DNA from: Nitriliruptoraceae bacterium
Lineage (GTDB): Bacteria; Actinomycetota; Nitriliruptoria; Nitriliruptorales; Nitriliruptoraceae
Direction: 5' to 3'
Length of the DNA stretch: 18,326 bases
Assembly: GCA_007125475.1 (NCBI GenBank)
Contig: SLDB01000030.1
Span: forward strand, 1 to 18,326
The notes beneath the pieces were generated by a model. That model was not told the origin of the DNA and did not search any database. It saw nothing but the letters and a program-made list of their open reading frames with translations. The position numbers and the translations under genes are program-made. Position 1 is the first letter of the stretch, and every line of letters starts with the position of its first letter. Positions 1 through 6,687 of this stretch are shown here, piece after piece.

Positions 1-63
1 CTGGAATGCCCCCCCGGTGAGGAAGGCTGCGACGACATCCTCCCGGTCGGTCCCGGGGGCTAG
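1..63 (+). other. 3' end of an upstream reading frame, closed by TAG
   Basis: The first frame is open from base 1 and ends at TAG 61-63, reading LECPPGEEGCDDILPVGPGG. It has two Cys residues and an acidic patch and no recognisable domain. It is in the same frame as the cupredoxin that follows. It is therefore either the tail of a separate upstream gene or the N-terminal part of the cupredoxin itself, separated from it by a nonsense codon. Too little is in the window to decide. Confidence 0.35.
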
Positions 64-75
64 GTCGAGGTCGAC

Positions 76-411
76 ATGGGCGACTTCTTCTTCGCGTTCA
101 CCGACGGCGTCGCGGTCACCGGTACGGTCGAGATCACCGCGCACAACGTCAGCAGCCAGTTCCACAACTTCGAGGTCCTCGGTGCCGCCGAAGGCTCCGA
201 GATCATCGAGGCTGACGGTGAGGAGACTGGTGTGGGCACCGTCGAGGTCTTCCCCGGGGAGTGGACGGTGATCTGCAACGTCCCCGGTCACCGCGCCGCC
301 GGGATGGAGACCACCATGACGGTGTACGCCACCGAGGAGGAGGCGCAGGAGGCGATCGAGGCCGGCGAGACCGACGTCGACCGCGACGCCGCCGACGAGC
401 CGGTGCTCTGA
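76..411 (+). CDS. cupredoxin (plastocyanin/azurin-like) domain protein, probably N-terminally truncated
   Basis: This 111-residue protein from ATG 76 carries the type-1 copper signature: a His in FHNFEV (about residue 30), then a Cys-x4-His-x4-Met loop (CNVPGHRAAGM, about residues 66-76), ending in a beta strand METTMTVYA and an acidic tail. Such domains bind one copper and act in electron transfer outside the cytoplasmic membrane. There is no signal peptide or lipobox from this start. The first strand of the family normally reads like VEVDMGDFFF, and here VEVD lies before the ATG, directly after an in-frame TAG at 61-63. The Shine-Dalgarno match before ATG 76 is weak. The gene could be a pseudogene, the site of a sequencing error, or a rare short form. 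The copper fold assignment is firm; the gene boundary is not. Confidence 0.7.
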   Translation: MGDFFFAFTDGVAVTGTVEITAHNVSSQFHNFEVLGAAEGSEIIEADGEETGVGTVEVFPGEWTVICNVPGHRAAGMETTMTVYATEEEAQEAIEAGETDVDRDAADEPVL

Positions 412-424
412 CCCCCGTCGTGTC

Positions 425-449
425 CGCCCCGTACCGCGGGTCCGGGGCG
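425..449. terminator. hairpin between convergent genes, candidate bidirectional terminator
   Basis: CGCCCCG (425-431) pairs with CGGGGCG (443-449), and ACC (433-435) pairs with GGT (439-441) inside it. That makes a stem of about 10 base pairs with one internal mismatch and a GCG loop. It sits in the 95-bp gap between the convergent cupredoxin and carboxylase epsilon genes, where a terminator is expected. There is no T tract on either side, so intrinsic termination is inferred from position and structure only. Confidence 0.4.
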
Positions 450-506
450 CGTCCGACGCGGTGACTCGTCCGGGGTCGGTGCCGGGTATCGCCCACCTGC
501 GATCGG

Positions 507-797
507 TCAGGCCCAGCGGTCGTGGACCGGTCCGTCGAGTGCGGCGGGGGTGAGGATCCTCGGGCGGCCGACGCCTTCGGTGAGCGCGGCACGCCGCCAG
601 GCCGGGGTCGCGGCCCCTCCGGGGTCGGCGGCGGCCGGGGTGAGGGCGACGACGAGCGCCGCGACCTCCTCGGCGCTCGGGGTGCCGCCCGCGGTGACGA
701 CGATCCGCCCGGTGGGCTCGTCGATGATGTCGCCGTCGGTGGTGTCCCCGTCGATGTCCACGCCTGCCTCCACGTCGCTCACAGCGGGGTCGCTCAC
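507..797 (-). CDS. acyl-CoA carboxylase epsilon subunit
   Basis: The 96-residue product matches the small epsilon subunit found with actinobacterial acyl-CoA carboxylases. After a variable acidic N-terminus comes RIVVTAGGTPSAEEVAALVV (residues 31-50), then a C-terminal PAWRRAAL (Trp67). In characterised systems this subunit stabilises the alpha-beta holoenzyme and raises its activity. The GTG start at 797 overlaps the TGA of the beta-subunit gene (GTGA, 794-797), the usual arrangement for this pair. A second in-frame GTG at 782 is possible. Residues 1-30 are acidic and probably disordered. The assignment rests on the short motif, the size and the position directly behind the beta subunit. Confidence 0.82.
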   Translation of the reverse strand: MSDPAVSDVEAGVDIDGDTTDGDIIDEPTGRIVVTAGGTPSAEEVAALVVALTPAAADPGGAATPAWRRAALTEGVGRPRILTPAALDGPVHDRWA

Positions 798-2347
798 AGC
801 GGGATGTTCCCGTGCTTGCGCGCCGGCCGCTGCTCCCGCTTCGTCGCAGTGAACCGCAGCGCCCGGGTGAGCTCGCGGCGCGTCTCCGACGGGTGGATCA
901 CCGCGTCCACGTAGCCGCGTTCGGCGGCGCGCCACGGGTTCGCCAGGTCGCGGGCGTAACGCTCCTCGAACTCGGCGTGCAGCGCGTCGGGGTCCTCGGC
1001 CTCAGCGAGCTCGCGGCGGTGCAGGATGCTCACCGCCCCGCGGGCGCCCATCACGGCGATCTCGGCCGTCGGCCAGGCGAGGTTGAGGTCGGCGCCGAGG
1101 TGCTTGGAGCCCATCACGTCGTACGCCCCGCCGTAGGCCTTGCGGGTGATCACGGTGAGCTTGGGGACGTTCGCCTCGGCGTAGGCGTAGAGGAGCTTGG
1201 CGCCGTGGCGGATGATCCCGCCGTACTCCTGGTCGGTGCCGGGCAGGAACCCGGGGACGTCGACGAACGTGATCACCGGGAGGTTGAAGGCGTCGCAGAA
1301 CCGCACAAAGCGGGCGCCCTTCTCGGAGGAGTCGATGTCCAGGACGCCGGCGAGGTGCTGAGGCTGGTTCCCGACGATCCCGACGGGCTGGCCGTCGAGT
1401 CGGGCGAACCCGACCACGATGTTGGGGGAGTAGTGCTCGTGCACCTCGAAGAACTCGGCGTCGTCGACGAGGTAGCGCACCACCTCACGCATGTCGTACG
1501 GCGAGTTCGGGCTGTCGGGGATGAAGTCGTCGAGCTCGTCGACGAGGCGGTCCGGGTCGTCGTCGCTGGCCGCCACCGGGGGGAGCTCGAGGTTGTTCGC
1601 CGGGAGGAACGACAGCAGGTACTTGATGTCCTCGAGGCAGGCTTCCTCGTCGGGGGCGGCGAAGTGGGCGACACCGCTGGTGCGCGCGTGCGTCATCGCC
1701 CCGCCGAGCTCCTCCATGGAGACGTCCTCACCGGTGACCGTCTTGATGACGTTCGGTCCGGTGATGAACATGTGCGAGGTGTCCTCGACCATGAACACGA
1801 AGTCGGTGATCGCCGGGGAGTACACCGCGCCACCGGCGCAGGGGCCCATGATCGCCGAGATCTGGGGGATCACGCCCGAGGCCCGGACGTTGCGCCGGAA
1901 GATGTCCCCGTAGCCACCGAGGCTGACCACCCCCTCCTGGATCCGTGCACCCCCGGAGTCGTTGAGCCCGATCACCGGAACGCCCATGCGCTCGGCGAGC
2001 TCCATGATCTTGACGACCTTGGCGGCGAACACCTCGCCCAGCGAGCCGCCGAACGCCGTGAAGTCCTGGCTGAACACGCACACGCGACGACCGTCGATCG
2101 TCCCGTACCCGGTGACCACACCGTCACCGAGGATGCGGTGGTCATCCATGCCGAACCCGGTGGCCCGGTGGACGGCGAAGGCGTCGGTCTCGGTGAACGA
2201 GTCTTCGTCGAGGAGGAGGTCGACGCGCTCGCGGGCGGTGAGCTTGCCCCGTTCGTGCTGCTTGGCGATCGCCTCCTCGCCACCTCCGGCGGCGGCCTCG
2301 GCACGGCGTCGGTCGAGCTCCTCGAGCCTCTCGCGGGTGGTCTCCAC
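794..2347 (-). CDS. accD5: propionyl-CoA/acyl-CoA carboxylase beta subunit (carboxyltransferase)
   Basis: This 517-residue carboxyltransferase moves the carboxyl group from carboxybiotin to acyl-CoA, giving methylmalonyl-CoA from propionyl-CoA. It starts at GTG 2347, preceded by GGAGG about 8 bases upstream. Family signatures include QHERGKLTARERVDLLLD near the N-terminus, NDSGGARIQEGV and GPCAGGAVYSPAITDF for the first oxyanion and CoA site, VPGFLPG(T)DQEYGGIIRHGAKLLYA, and RKAYGGAYDVMGSKHLGAD in the C-terminal half. The Asp in GGAYDVM (residue 410) is where propionyl-specific enzymes have Asp and acetyl-specific ones have Ile, so propionyl-CoA is the likely substrate. Epsilon overlaps its stop by 4 bases. 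The biotinylated alpha subunit is not in the window. Divergence from birA fits a shared biotin-dependent role. Confidence 0.93.
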   Translation of the reverse strand: METTRERLEELDRRRAEAAAGGGEEAIAKQHERGKLTARERVDLLLDEDSFTETDAFAVHRATGFGMDDHRILGDGVVTGYGTIDGRRVCVFSQDFTAFGGSLGEVFAAKVVKIMELAERMGVPVIGLNDSGGARIQEGVVSLGGYGDIFRRNVRASGVIPQISAIMGPCAGGAVYSPAITDFVFMVEDTSHMFITGPNVIKTVTGEDVSMEELGGAMTHARTSGVAHFAAPDEEACLEDIKYLLSFLPANNLELPPVAASDDDPDRLVDELDDFIPDSPNSPYDMREVVRYLVDDAEFFEVHEHYSPNIVVGFARLDGQPVGIVGNQPQHLAGVLDIDSSEKGARFVRFCDAFNLPVITFVDVPGFLPGTDQEYGGIIRHGAKLLYAYAEANVPKLTVITRKAYGGAYDVMGSKHLGADLNLAWPTAEIAVMGARGAVSILHRRELAEAEDPDALHAEFEERYARDLANPWRAAERGYVDAVIHPSETRRELTRALRFTATKREQRPARKHGNIPL

Positions 2348-2383
2348 GTACGCGCCTCCAGCCGGCCGGTCACGGTCCAGGGC

Positions 2384-2402
2384 GGACGGTCGCACACCGT
2401 CC
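2384..2402. promoter_or_regulatory. inverted repeat in the accD5/birA divergent region (candidate operator)
   Basis: GGACGGT (2384-2390), five bases, then ACCGTCC (2396-2402) is a perfect 7-bp inverted repeat, 19 bp overall. It lies between the divergent carboxylase and birA starts. It falls about where the birA -35 region would be, and just downstream of the predicted carboxylase transcription start. That suits an operator acting on both genes. It could instead act as an RNA hairpin in the carboxylase leader. The protein that binds it is unknown: the birA product here lacks a DNA-binding domain. Confidence 0.45.
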
Positions 2403-2415
2403 TCTGCCCGGCGGC

Positions 2416-2425
2416 ATCCTAACGT
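2416..2425. promoter_or_regulatory. overlapping divergent -10 elements for accD5 and birA
   Basis: TAACGT (2420-2425, plus) fits the TAnnnT actinobacterial -10 pattern and lies 28 bases before the birA GTG. On the minus strand TAGGAT (2421 to 2416) fits the same pattern for the carboxylase. The two share bases 2420-2421, so RNA polymerase could not occupy both at once. No convincing -35 is visible for either, which is common in high-GC actinobacteria. This is a pattern match only. Confidence 0.35.
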
Positions 2426-2452
2426 TGCGTGCGACGATCCCCGGAGGCCGCC

Positions 2453-3256
2453 GTGACCCTCGCCGACGACCCGCAGCTGCGGGCGGTGTTCGATGGCAGC
2501 ACCCGCTGGCACCGGCTGCGTCACGAGCCCGTGGTCGGTTCGACCAACGACGTCGCCCTCGCCGAGCTCACCGACGGTGCCCCGCCCGGTCTGGTCGTCG
2601 CCGCGGACCGCCAACGCGCCGGTCGTGGCCGGCGTGGGCGTGCCTGGCTCGACGACGTGGTCGGGGCCACCGGCCCGGTGAACCTCGCGGTGACGGCCAC
2701 CGTCGCCACGCCGAACCGACCCGGGTTGACACCGTTGGTCGCCGGGATCGCGGTCGCCGCGACCGCAGACGACCTCGGCGTGTGCACCGGGTTGAAGTGG
2801 CCGAACGACGTCCTCGTCGACGGGGAGAAGCTGGCCGGGATCCTCGTGGAGCGCCACCGGACCGTCGGCGGCGACGTCGTCCTCATCGGCTGCGGGGTGA
2901 ACGTCGACTGGCGCGGGGTGCGTCGTGACCCCGCCGTGGGCTCCTGGACCTCGCTGGCCGAGCTCACCGGCGACGACGTCCCGCGGGCGCAGGTCCTCGC
3001 TCGGCTGCTGCACCACCTCGACGCCTGGCTCACGGTGCTGACGCACGAGCCTGCCGAGGTGCTCACCGAGTACCGCCGGCGGAGCCTCACCCTGGCCACG
3101 GTGGTCCGGGTCGCCCTCCCCGACGACGACGTCCTTCAGGGCGAAGCGGTGGACATCGACACCGAGGGTCGGCTGATCGTGCGCCGCCCCGACGGTGGCG
3201 GGACCGACGACGTCGTGGTCGCCGCCGGCGACGTGGTGCACCTCCGCCCGGCGTAG
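2453..3256 (+). CDS. birA: biotin--[acetyl-CoA-carboxylase] ligase, monofunctional
   Basis: This 267-residue enzyme makes biotinyl-AMP and transfers biotin to the carrier lysine of biotin-dependent carboxylases. Motifs in order are VGSTND (28-33), the adenylate loop AGRGRRGRAW (56-65), KWPNDVLVDGEKLAGILVE (115-133, with catalytic Lys126) and IGCGVNVDW (145-153). A C-terminal SH3-like domain spans about 215-267. There is no N-terminal helix-turn-helix, so it is not a biotin repressor. I chose GTG 2453 because GGAGG lies 5 bases upstream; the earlier in-frame GTG at 2429 has no ribosome site. It is transcribed away from the carboxylase beta gene, a natural functional partner. Confidence 0.92.
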   Translation: MTLADDPQLRAVFDGSTRWHRLRHEPVVGSTNDVALAELTDGAPPGLVVAADRQRAGRGRRGRAWLDDVVGATGPVNLAVTATVATPNRPGLTPLVAGIAVAATADDLGVCTGLKWPNDVLVDGEKLAGILVERHRTVGGDVVLIGCGVNVDWRGVRRDPAVGSWTSLAELTGDDVPRAQVLARLLHHLDAWLTVLTHEPAEVLTEYRRRSLTLATVVRVALPDDDVLQGEAVDIDTEGRLIVRRPDGGGTDDVVVAAGDVVHLRPA

Positions 3257-3257
3257 A

Positions 3258-3299
3258 CGGCCCTCCGGCCGGGATCGCCGACGGGGTGGCGGGCCCCGT
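3258..3299 (+). terminator. two hairpins after birA, possible terminator
   Basis: Directly behind the birA stop, CGGCC (3258-3262) and GGCCG (3267-3271) form a 5-bp stem with a CTCC loop. A second stem pairs ACGGGG (3281-3286) with CCCCGT (3294-3299). Neither has a T tract. Position after a stop codon and before a candidate promoter supports termination, but such short stems are common by chance at this GC content. Confidence 0.25.
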
Positions 3300-3345
3300 A
3301 CCGCCGCGACCCCCGCGCGCACCCTCGCGTGTGTGCCCCACGCGT

Positions 3346-3373
3346 ATGACGGTGCGTGTCGGTGACGTAGGGT
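3346..3373 (+). promoter_or_regulatory. candidate promoter of the first acyl-CoA dehydrogenase
   Basis: ATGACG (3346-3351, four of six matches to TTGACA) is separated by 16 bases from TAGGGT (3368-3373, TAnnnT type). A transcript would start near 3380 and carry GGAG at 3396-3399, 7 bases before ATG 3407. The 150-bp gap after birA makes a separate promoter plausible. Confidence 0.35.
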
Positions 3374-3406
3374 TCGGTCCGTCCGGGTCGCGAACGGAGC
3401 ACAGGG

Positions 3407-4549
3407 ATGGCAGGGATCGTCGAGCTCACCGCGGAGCAGGAGTCGTTCCGCCGGGTCGTCGCCGAGTTCGCCGACGAGGTGATCGCCCCGCAGGCGGCGG
3501 AGTTCAACGCCGCCGGCCGCTTCCCGGTGGAGATCATCCGTCAGATGGGCGAGATGGGGTTGTTCGGGATCCCGTTCCCGGCCGAGTACGGCGGGGTGGA
3601 CGGCGACTACCTCAGCTTCTGCCTCGCGCTGGAGGAGATCGGCCGCGTCGACCAGTCCGTGGGGATCACCCTGGAGGCGGGGGTGGGCCTGGGCGCCGCC
3701 CCGATCGCCGAGTTCGGCAGCCGTGAGCAGAAGCAGCGGTGGCTCCCCGAGCTGCTGCGAGGCGAGCGCCTGGCCGGGTTCGGGCTCACCGAGCCGGCGG
3801 GTGGCACCGACCTCGCCTCGGCGACCACGACCCGGGCGGTGCGTGACGGCGACGAGTGGGTGATCGACGGCGGCAAGCAGTTCATCACCAACGCCGGGAC
3901 CGAGCTGACGTCCCTGGTCACGGTGACCGCCCGCACCGGGCCCGACGAGATCACCGCGATCGTCGTCCCCGCCGGGGCCGAGGGCTTCACGGTCGCCCCG
4001 CCCTACCGCAAGGTGGGGTGGCACGCCTCCGACACCCGGGAGCTGACGTTCGACGGCGTCCGCGTCCCCGTCGCCAACACCCTCGGCGATGAGGGCGCGG
4101 GGCTGCGGCAGTTCCTCAAGATCCTCGACGACGGACGGATCGCGATCTCGGCGCTGGCGGTCGGGATGATCCAGGGGTGCGTCGAGGAGTGTGTGCGCTA
4201 CGCCGGCGAACGCGAGGCGTTCGGTCGTCCCATCGGAGGCCACCAGGCGGTGGCGTTCAAGATCGCCGATATGCAGGTCGCCGCCGAGACCGCACGTCAG
4301 TACTACCGCTACGCGTGCGCGCGCAAGCTCGCCGGGCTGCCGTACAAGCGGCAGGCCGCGATCGCGAAGCTGTACTCCACCGAGCAGGCGGTGACGGCTG
4401 CCCGCCAGGCCACGCAGGTGTTCGGCGGGATGGGGTTCATGACCGAGACCCGGGTCGGGCGCTTCTACCAGGACGCCAAGATCCTCGAGATCGGTGAGGG
4501 CACCAGCGAGGTGCAGCGGATGATCATCGCCCGCGACCTCGGGCTGTAA
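3407..4549 (+). CDS. acyl-CoA dehydrogenase, short/branched-chain type
   Basis: This 380-residue flavoprotein would introduce a trans-2,3 double bond into acyl-CoA, passing electrons to electron-transfer flavoprotein. An N-terminal helical domain (about 5-115) is followed by the beta domain with GLTEPAGGTDLAS (126-138) and ITNAGT (160-165), then a C-terminal helical domain with REAFGRPIGGHQAVAFKIAD (259-278). The catalytic Glu is probably Glu364 in EIGEGTSEVQ, where medium-chain enzymes have YEGT. Length equals the four-helix short-chain ACAD norm. GGAG lies 7 bases before the ATG. It resembles mycobacterial FadE25 in type and in its position near birA and accD. Substrate cannot be told from sequence; branched-chain acyl-CoA feeding propionyl-CoA to the adjacent carboxylase is a reasonable guess. 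Confidence 0.9.
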   Translation: MAGIVELTAEQESFRRVVAEFADEVIAPQAAEFNAAGRFPVEIIRQMGEMGLFGIPFPAEYGGVDGDYLSFCLALEEIGRVDQSVGITLEAGVGLGAAPIAEFGSREQKQRWLPELLRGERLAGFGLTEPAGGTDLASATTTRAVRDGDEWVIDGGKQFITNAGTELTSLVTVTARTGPDEITAIVVPAGAEGFTVAPPYRKVGWHASDTRELTFDGVRVPVANTLGDEGAGLRQFLKILDDGRIAISALAVGMIQGCVEECVRYAGEREAFGRPIGGHQAVAFKIADMQVAAETARQYYRYACARKLAGLPYKRQAAIAKLYSTEQAVTAARQATQVFGGMGFMTETRVGRFYQDAKILEIGEGTSEVQRMIIARDLGL

Positions 4550-4567
4550 CGCGCGCGGACACGGCCG

Positions 4568-4573
4568 TACCCT
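4568..4573 (+). promoter_or_regulatory. candidate -10 element of the 4599 gene
   Basis: TACCCT fits TAnnnT and lies 25 bases before the GTG start. It overlaps the last base of the 8-bp palindrome ACGGCCGT (4561-4568). No -35 is evident. The gap to the preceding stop is only 49 bases, so read-through from the acyl-CoA dehydrogenase gene is equally possible. Confidence 0.25.
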
Positions 4574-4598
4574 CGGCGCCCCCAACGAAGGTCGTGGC

Positions 4599-5399
4599 GT
4601 GGCCGACCGGTACACCTCGCAGCTCGCCCTCACCCTCGACGCACCGGTCGAGGATGTGGGCGCGGTCGTCTCCGGCGCGGTCGCGGCCGGTGACCTCGAC
4701 CGTGCCACGCCGGTCCACGGCAGCGACGCCACCGCGGCTCAGGAGGTCCACTGGGGCGGCAGGATGCAGCGGGCCGTCGTGCGTGCGGTCCGTAGCGACG
4801 GGGACACCCCCCTGCTGCGGATCGAGACCTACGTCGGCAACGACGGGGTGCGCACCGGGATGCAGCGGCAGGCCAAGCTGCTGCAGGCGCTCTCCCGGCG
4901 GTTGCGGGGTCGTGTCACCGGGGTGCGGGATCTGTCGGCGATGGCGTCGAGGGACGAGGCCTGGATGAACCGCCTCGCCGTCGGGGCCGTCGAACAGGGC
5001 GACGCGATCAGCACGGTCGCCGACGGCGAGGGGCTGGTGTGGGTGCGTACGCACGGCGCCGCACGCTTCGACGTCCCGGACCTCGAGTTGTACGGCCTGC
5101 ACGCCGACGCCGTGACGTCGGCGGTCGACGCCCTGGAGCACGTCCACGGGCAGTTGCTCGCCGGGGGGCTGAAGGCGTCGCTGTCGCTGCCCGACGGCAC
5201 GCCGGTCTACCTCGTACCGGTGCTGGAGGCCTGGCAGCACGTCTCCCTGGACTGGCCGGGGGTGGGCCGGGCCGGGCAGGAGCGTGGCATCGGGCTCGAC
5301 GGCCCACGGGCCTCGCTGTCGGTGCTGCGTCGGCCGCGGTTCGGTCGGTACCGCCGCGACCTCGCCGGGGTGATCCGCAGGCTGGAACGCGTCACCTGA
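4599..5399 (+). CDS. hypothetical protein, 266 residues
   Basis: I do not recognise this family. The protein is soluble, with no signal peptide or membrane segment, and has mixed alpha/beta character. The clearest block is THGAARFDVPDLELYGL (151-167), then a helix (about 170-188) and LLAGGLKASL. The block looks like the HG-x-RFG-x-PDLE-type motif seen in several uncharacterised bacterial DUF proteins, but I cannot name one with confidence. The C-terminal part is Arg-rich (RRPRFGRYRRDLAGVIRRLE, 244-263), which could contact nucleic acid or membrane phosphates. The start is GTG 4599 with GAAGG 7 bases upstream; it sits 49 bases after the acyl-CoA dehydrogenase and converges on the transport operon. 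Continuous coding character and a ribosome site support a real gene. Confidence 0.75.
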   Translation: MADRYTSQLALTLDAPVEDVGAVVSGAVAAGDLDRATPVHGSDATAAQEVHWGGRMQRAVVRAVRSDGDTPLLRIETYVGNDGVRTGMQRQAKLLQALSRRLRGRVTGVRDLSAMASRDEAWMNRLAVGAVEQGDAISTVADGEGLVWVRTHGAARFDVPDLELYGLHADAVTSAVDALEHVHGQLLAGGLKASLSLPDGTPVYLVPVLEAWQHVSLDWPGVGRAGQERGIGLDGPRASLSVLRRPRFGRYRRDLAGVIRRLERVT

Positions 5400-5460
5400 G
5401 CCACCCACGGCCGGACCCCGGGCGTGGATCGCCGGACGGGTCGGTGGCGGCGCCGTGGTG

Positions 5461-6687
5461 TCAGTCCTCCTCCCCGTCGTCCACGGGCTCGATCCACCCT
5501 TCTTCGCCCTCGGGGCGTTCGTCGTCGCACATCTCGCGGAGTCGGGGTGGGCCCTCCTCCGGACCGATCGCCAACAGGCGGTCCTCGGCTCGCAGGGTCG
5601 TGCCGCGGCGCGGGCGGTACTGCCAGCGACCGGCTCGCTGGATCGCCAGCACCTCCATCCCGGTCACCGTCTGCAACGCGAGGTCGCCGAGGGTGCGCCC
5701 GTCGACCTGGCTTCCGGCGGCGACGATCGCTTCGGCGACGATCTCGTCGGCCTCGGAGAGCGCCGCGGCGATGATGGGGTGGGGCGTGCCGTCGTCCTCG
5801 ATGATGCGGCACATCGACTGCGCCGCGTCGACGATGCGCTCGGAGGCTGCGGCGAGGTGCAGCAGCCCGCGCAGCTCCTCCGGGTCGTCGAGCTCCTTGG
5901 CGGCGCGCAGTACCCAGCCCTCGAGCTGGTGGAAGAGTTCGTCGGAGGCGTCCTCGATCGCCGACACCTCGCTGGCCAGGGTGGTGTCGCGGAGCAGGAT
6001 CGCGGAGTAGGCGAGTCCGACGGCGACCTCGGAGACGTTCTTGAGCTCGACGACGAGGTCGACGGCGCGGTCGAGGTTGGACAGCTGCCCGCGCTCGACC
6101 GGGGCCGGGAGCTCCCTGGCCGGGGCCCCGGCGAGTTCGCGGACCTCGTCGACACCGGCCCGGGGACCCTGCAGGAACAGCACGTCACCCTCACGGAGGA
6201 CCTCGTCGCCGTCGACGCCGTGGACCCAGTCGACGTCACGGCGGATCGCGATCACCCACATCCCGGTTCGGGTGGGGAGCTCCAGGTCCTTCAGCCGGCT
6301 GCCCTCGAGCTCGTTCTCGGGGCGGATCTTCACCCGCGCGGTGACCTCGCTGGCGTGGCGCAGGTCGTCACGCAGCGCCGCAGGCACCCCGAGGTCCTTG
6401 AGCACCACGCGGGCGATGTCCTCGGCCGCGTCGGCGATCCCCTCGATGGACACCGCCAGTGACAGCACGCGGGCGAGCTGGTCGGCGTCGTCGCGGCTGC
6501 GGGCGGCGATCATGCACACCGCCCGCAGCTCGACCAACAGTTCGTCGACACGGTCCTCGAGGCGGAGCACCTCGCGCGCGAGGTCCTCGTCGCCGTAGAA
6601 GATCGCGGCGTAGGCCAGGTCGACCATGAGCTCGGCGGCGTCCTTCGCGCCGACGAGCATCTCCTTGACGGTGCGGGGGTTCCTCAT
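5461..6687 (-). CDS. tandem PhoU-TrkA_C regulatory protein, (PhoU-TrkA_C)x2
   Basis: This 408-residue cytoplasmic protein consists of two similar halves. Each has a helical PhoU-like bundle followed by a TrkA_C (RCK_C) ligand-binding domain: PhoU about 5-100, TrkA_C about 115-185, PhoU about 203-300, TrkA_C about 315-387. Matching blocks are DLAYAAIFYGDEDLAREVLRL with GLAYSAILLRDTTLASEVSA, and TGMWVIAIRR with TGMEVLAIQR. The tail (388-408) is strongly acidic. Its ATG at 6687 overlaps the TGA of the upstream transporter gene (ATGA, 6684-6687), and GGAG lies 7 bases upstream, so the two are coupled. TrkA_C domains usually sense small ligands and gate ion transport. I infer that it regulates the MgtE-like transporter; ligand and mechanism are unknown. 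Confidence 0.85.
   Translation of the reverse strand: MRNPRTVKEMLVGAKDAAELMVDLAYAAIFYGDEDLAREVLRLEDRVDELLVELRAVCMIAARSRDDADQLARVLSLAVSIEGIADAAEDIARVVLKDLGVPAALRDDLRHASEVTARVKIRPENELEGSRLKDLELPTRTGMWVIAIRRDVDWVHGVDGDEVLREGDVLFLQGPRAGVDEVRELAGAPARELPAPVERGQLSNLDRAVDLVVELKNVSEVAVGLAYSAILLRDTTLASEVSAIEDASDELFHQLEGWVLRAAKELDDPEELRGLLHLAAASERIVDAAQSMCRIIEDDGTPHPIIAAALSEADEIVAEAIVAAGSQVDGRTLGDLALQTVTGMEVLAIQRAGRWQYRPRRGTTLRAEDRLLAIGPEEGPPRLREMCDDERPEGEEGWIEPVDDGEED

Noticed and set aside
812..2422. A 536-codon plus-strand open frame opposite the carboxylase beta gene.
   Set aside because: It is a mirror of the real gene: composition is rich in His, Val, Asp, Gly and Arg with no motif, and all conserved carboxyltransferase motifs lie on the other strand.
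2348..4732. The minus-strand frame of the carboxylase beta gene stays open far upstream, suggesting a 1312-residue fusion protein.
   Set aside because: The extension is antisense to birA and the acyl-CoA dehydrogenase, has the low-complexity Arg/Asp/Gly/His composition of GC-rich shadow frames, and the GTG at 2347 has a good GGAGG.
5401..5458. CCACG/CGTGG and CCACGG/CCGTGG pairings between the convergent 4599 and 5461 genes as a terminator.
   Set aside because: Stems are only 5-6 bp with long loops and no T tract; alternative pairings compete, so I do not call one.
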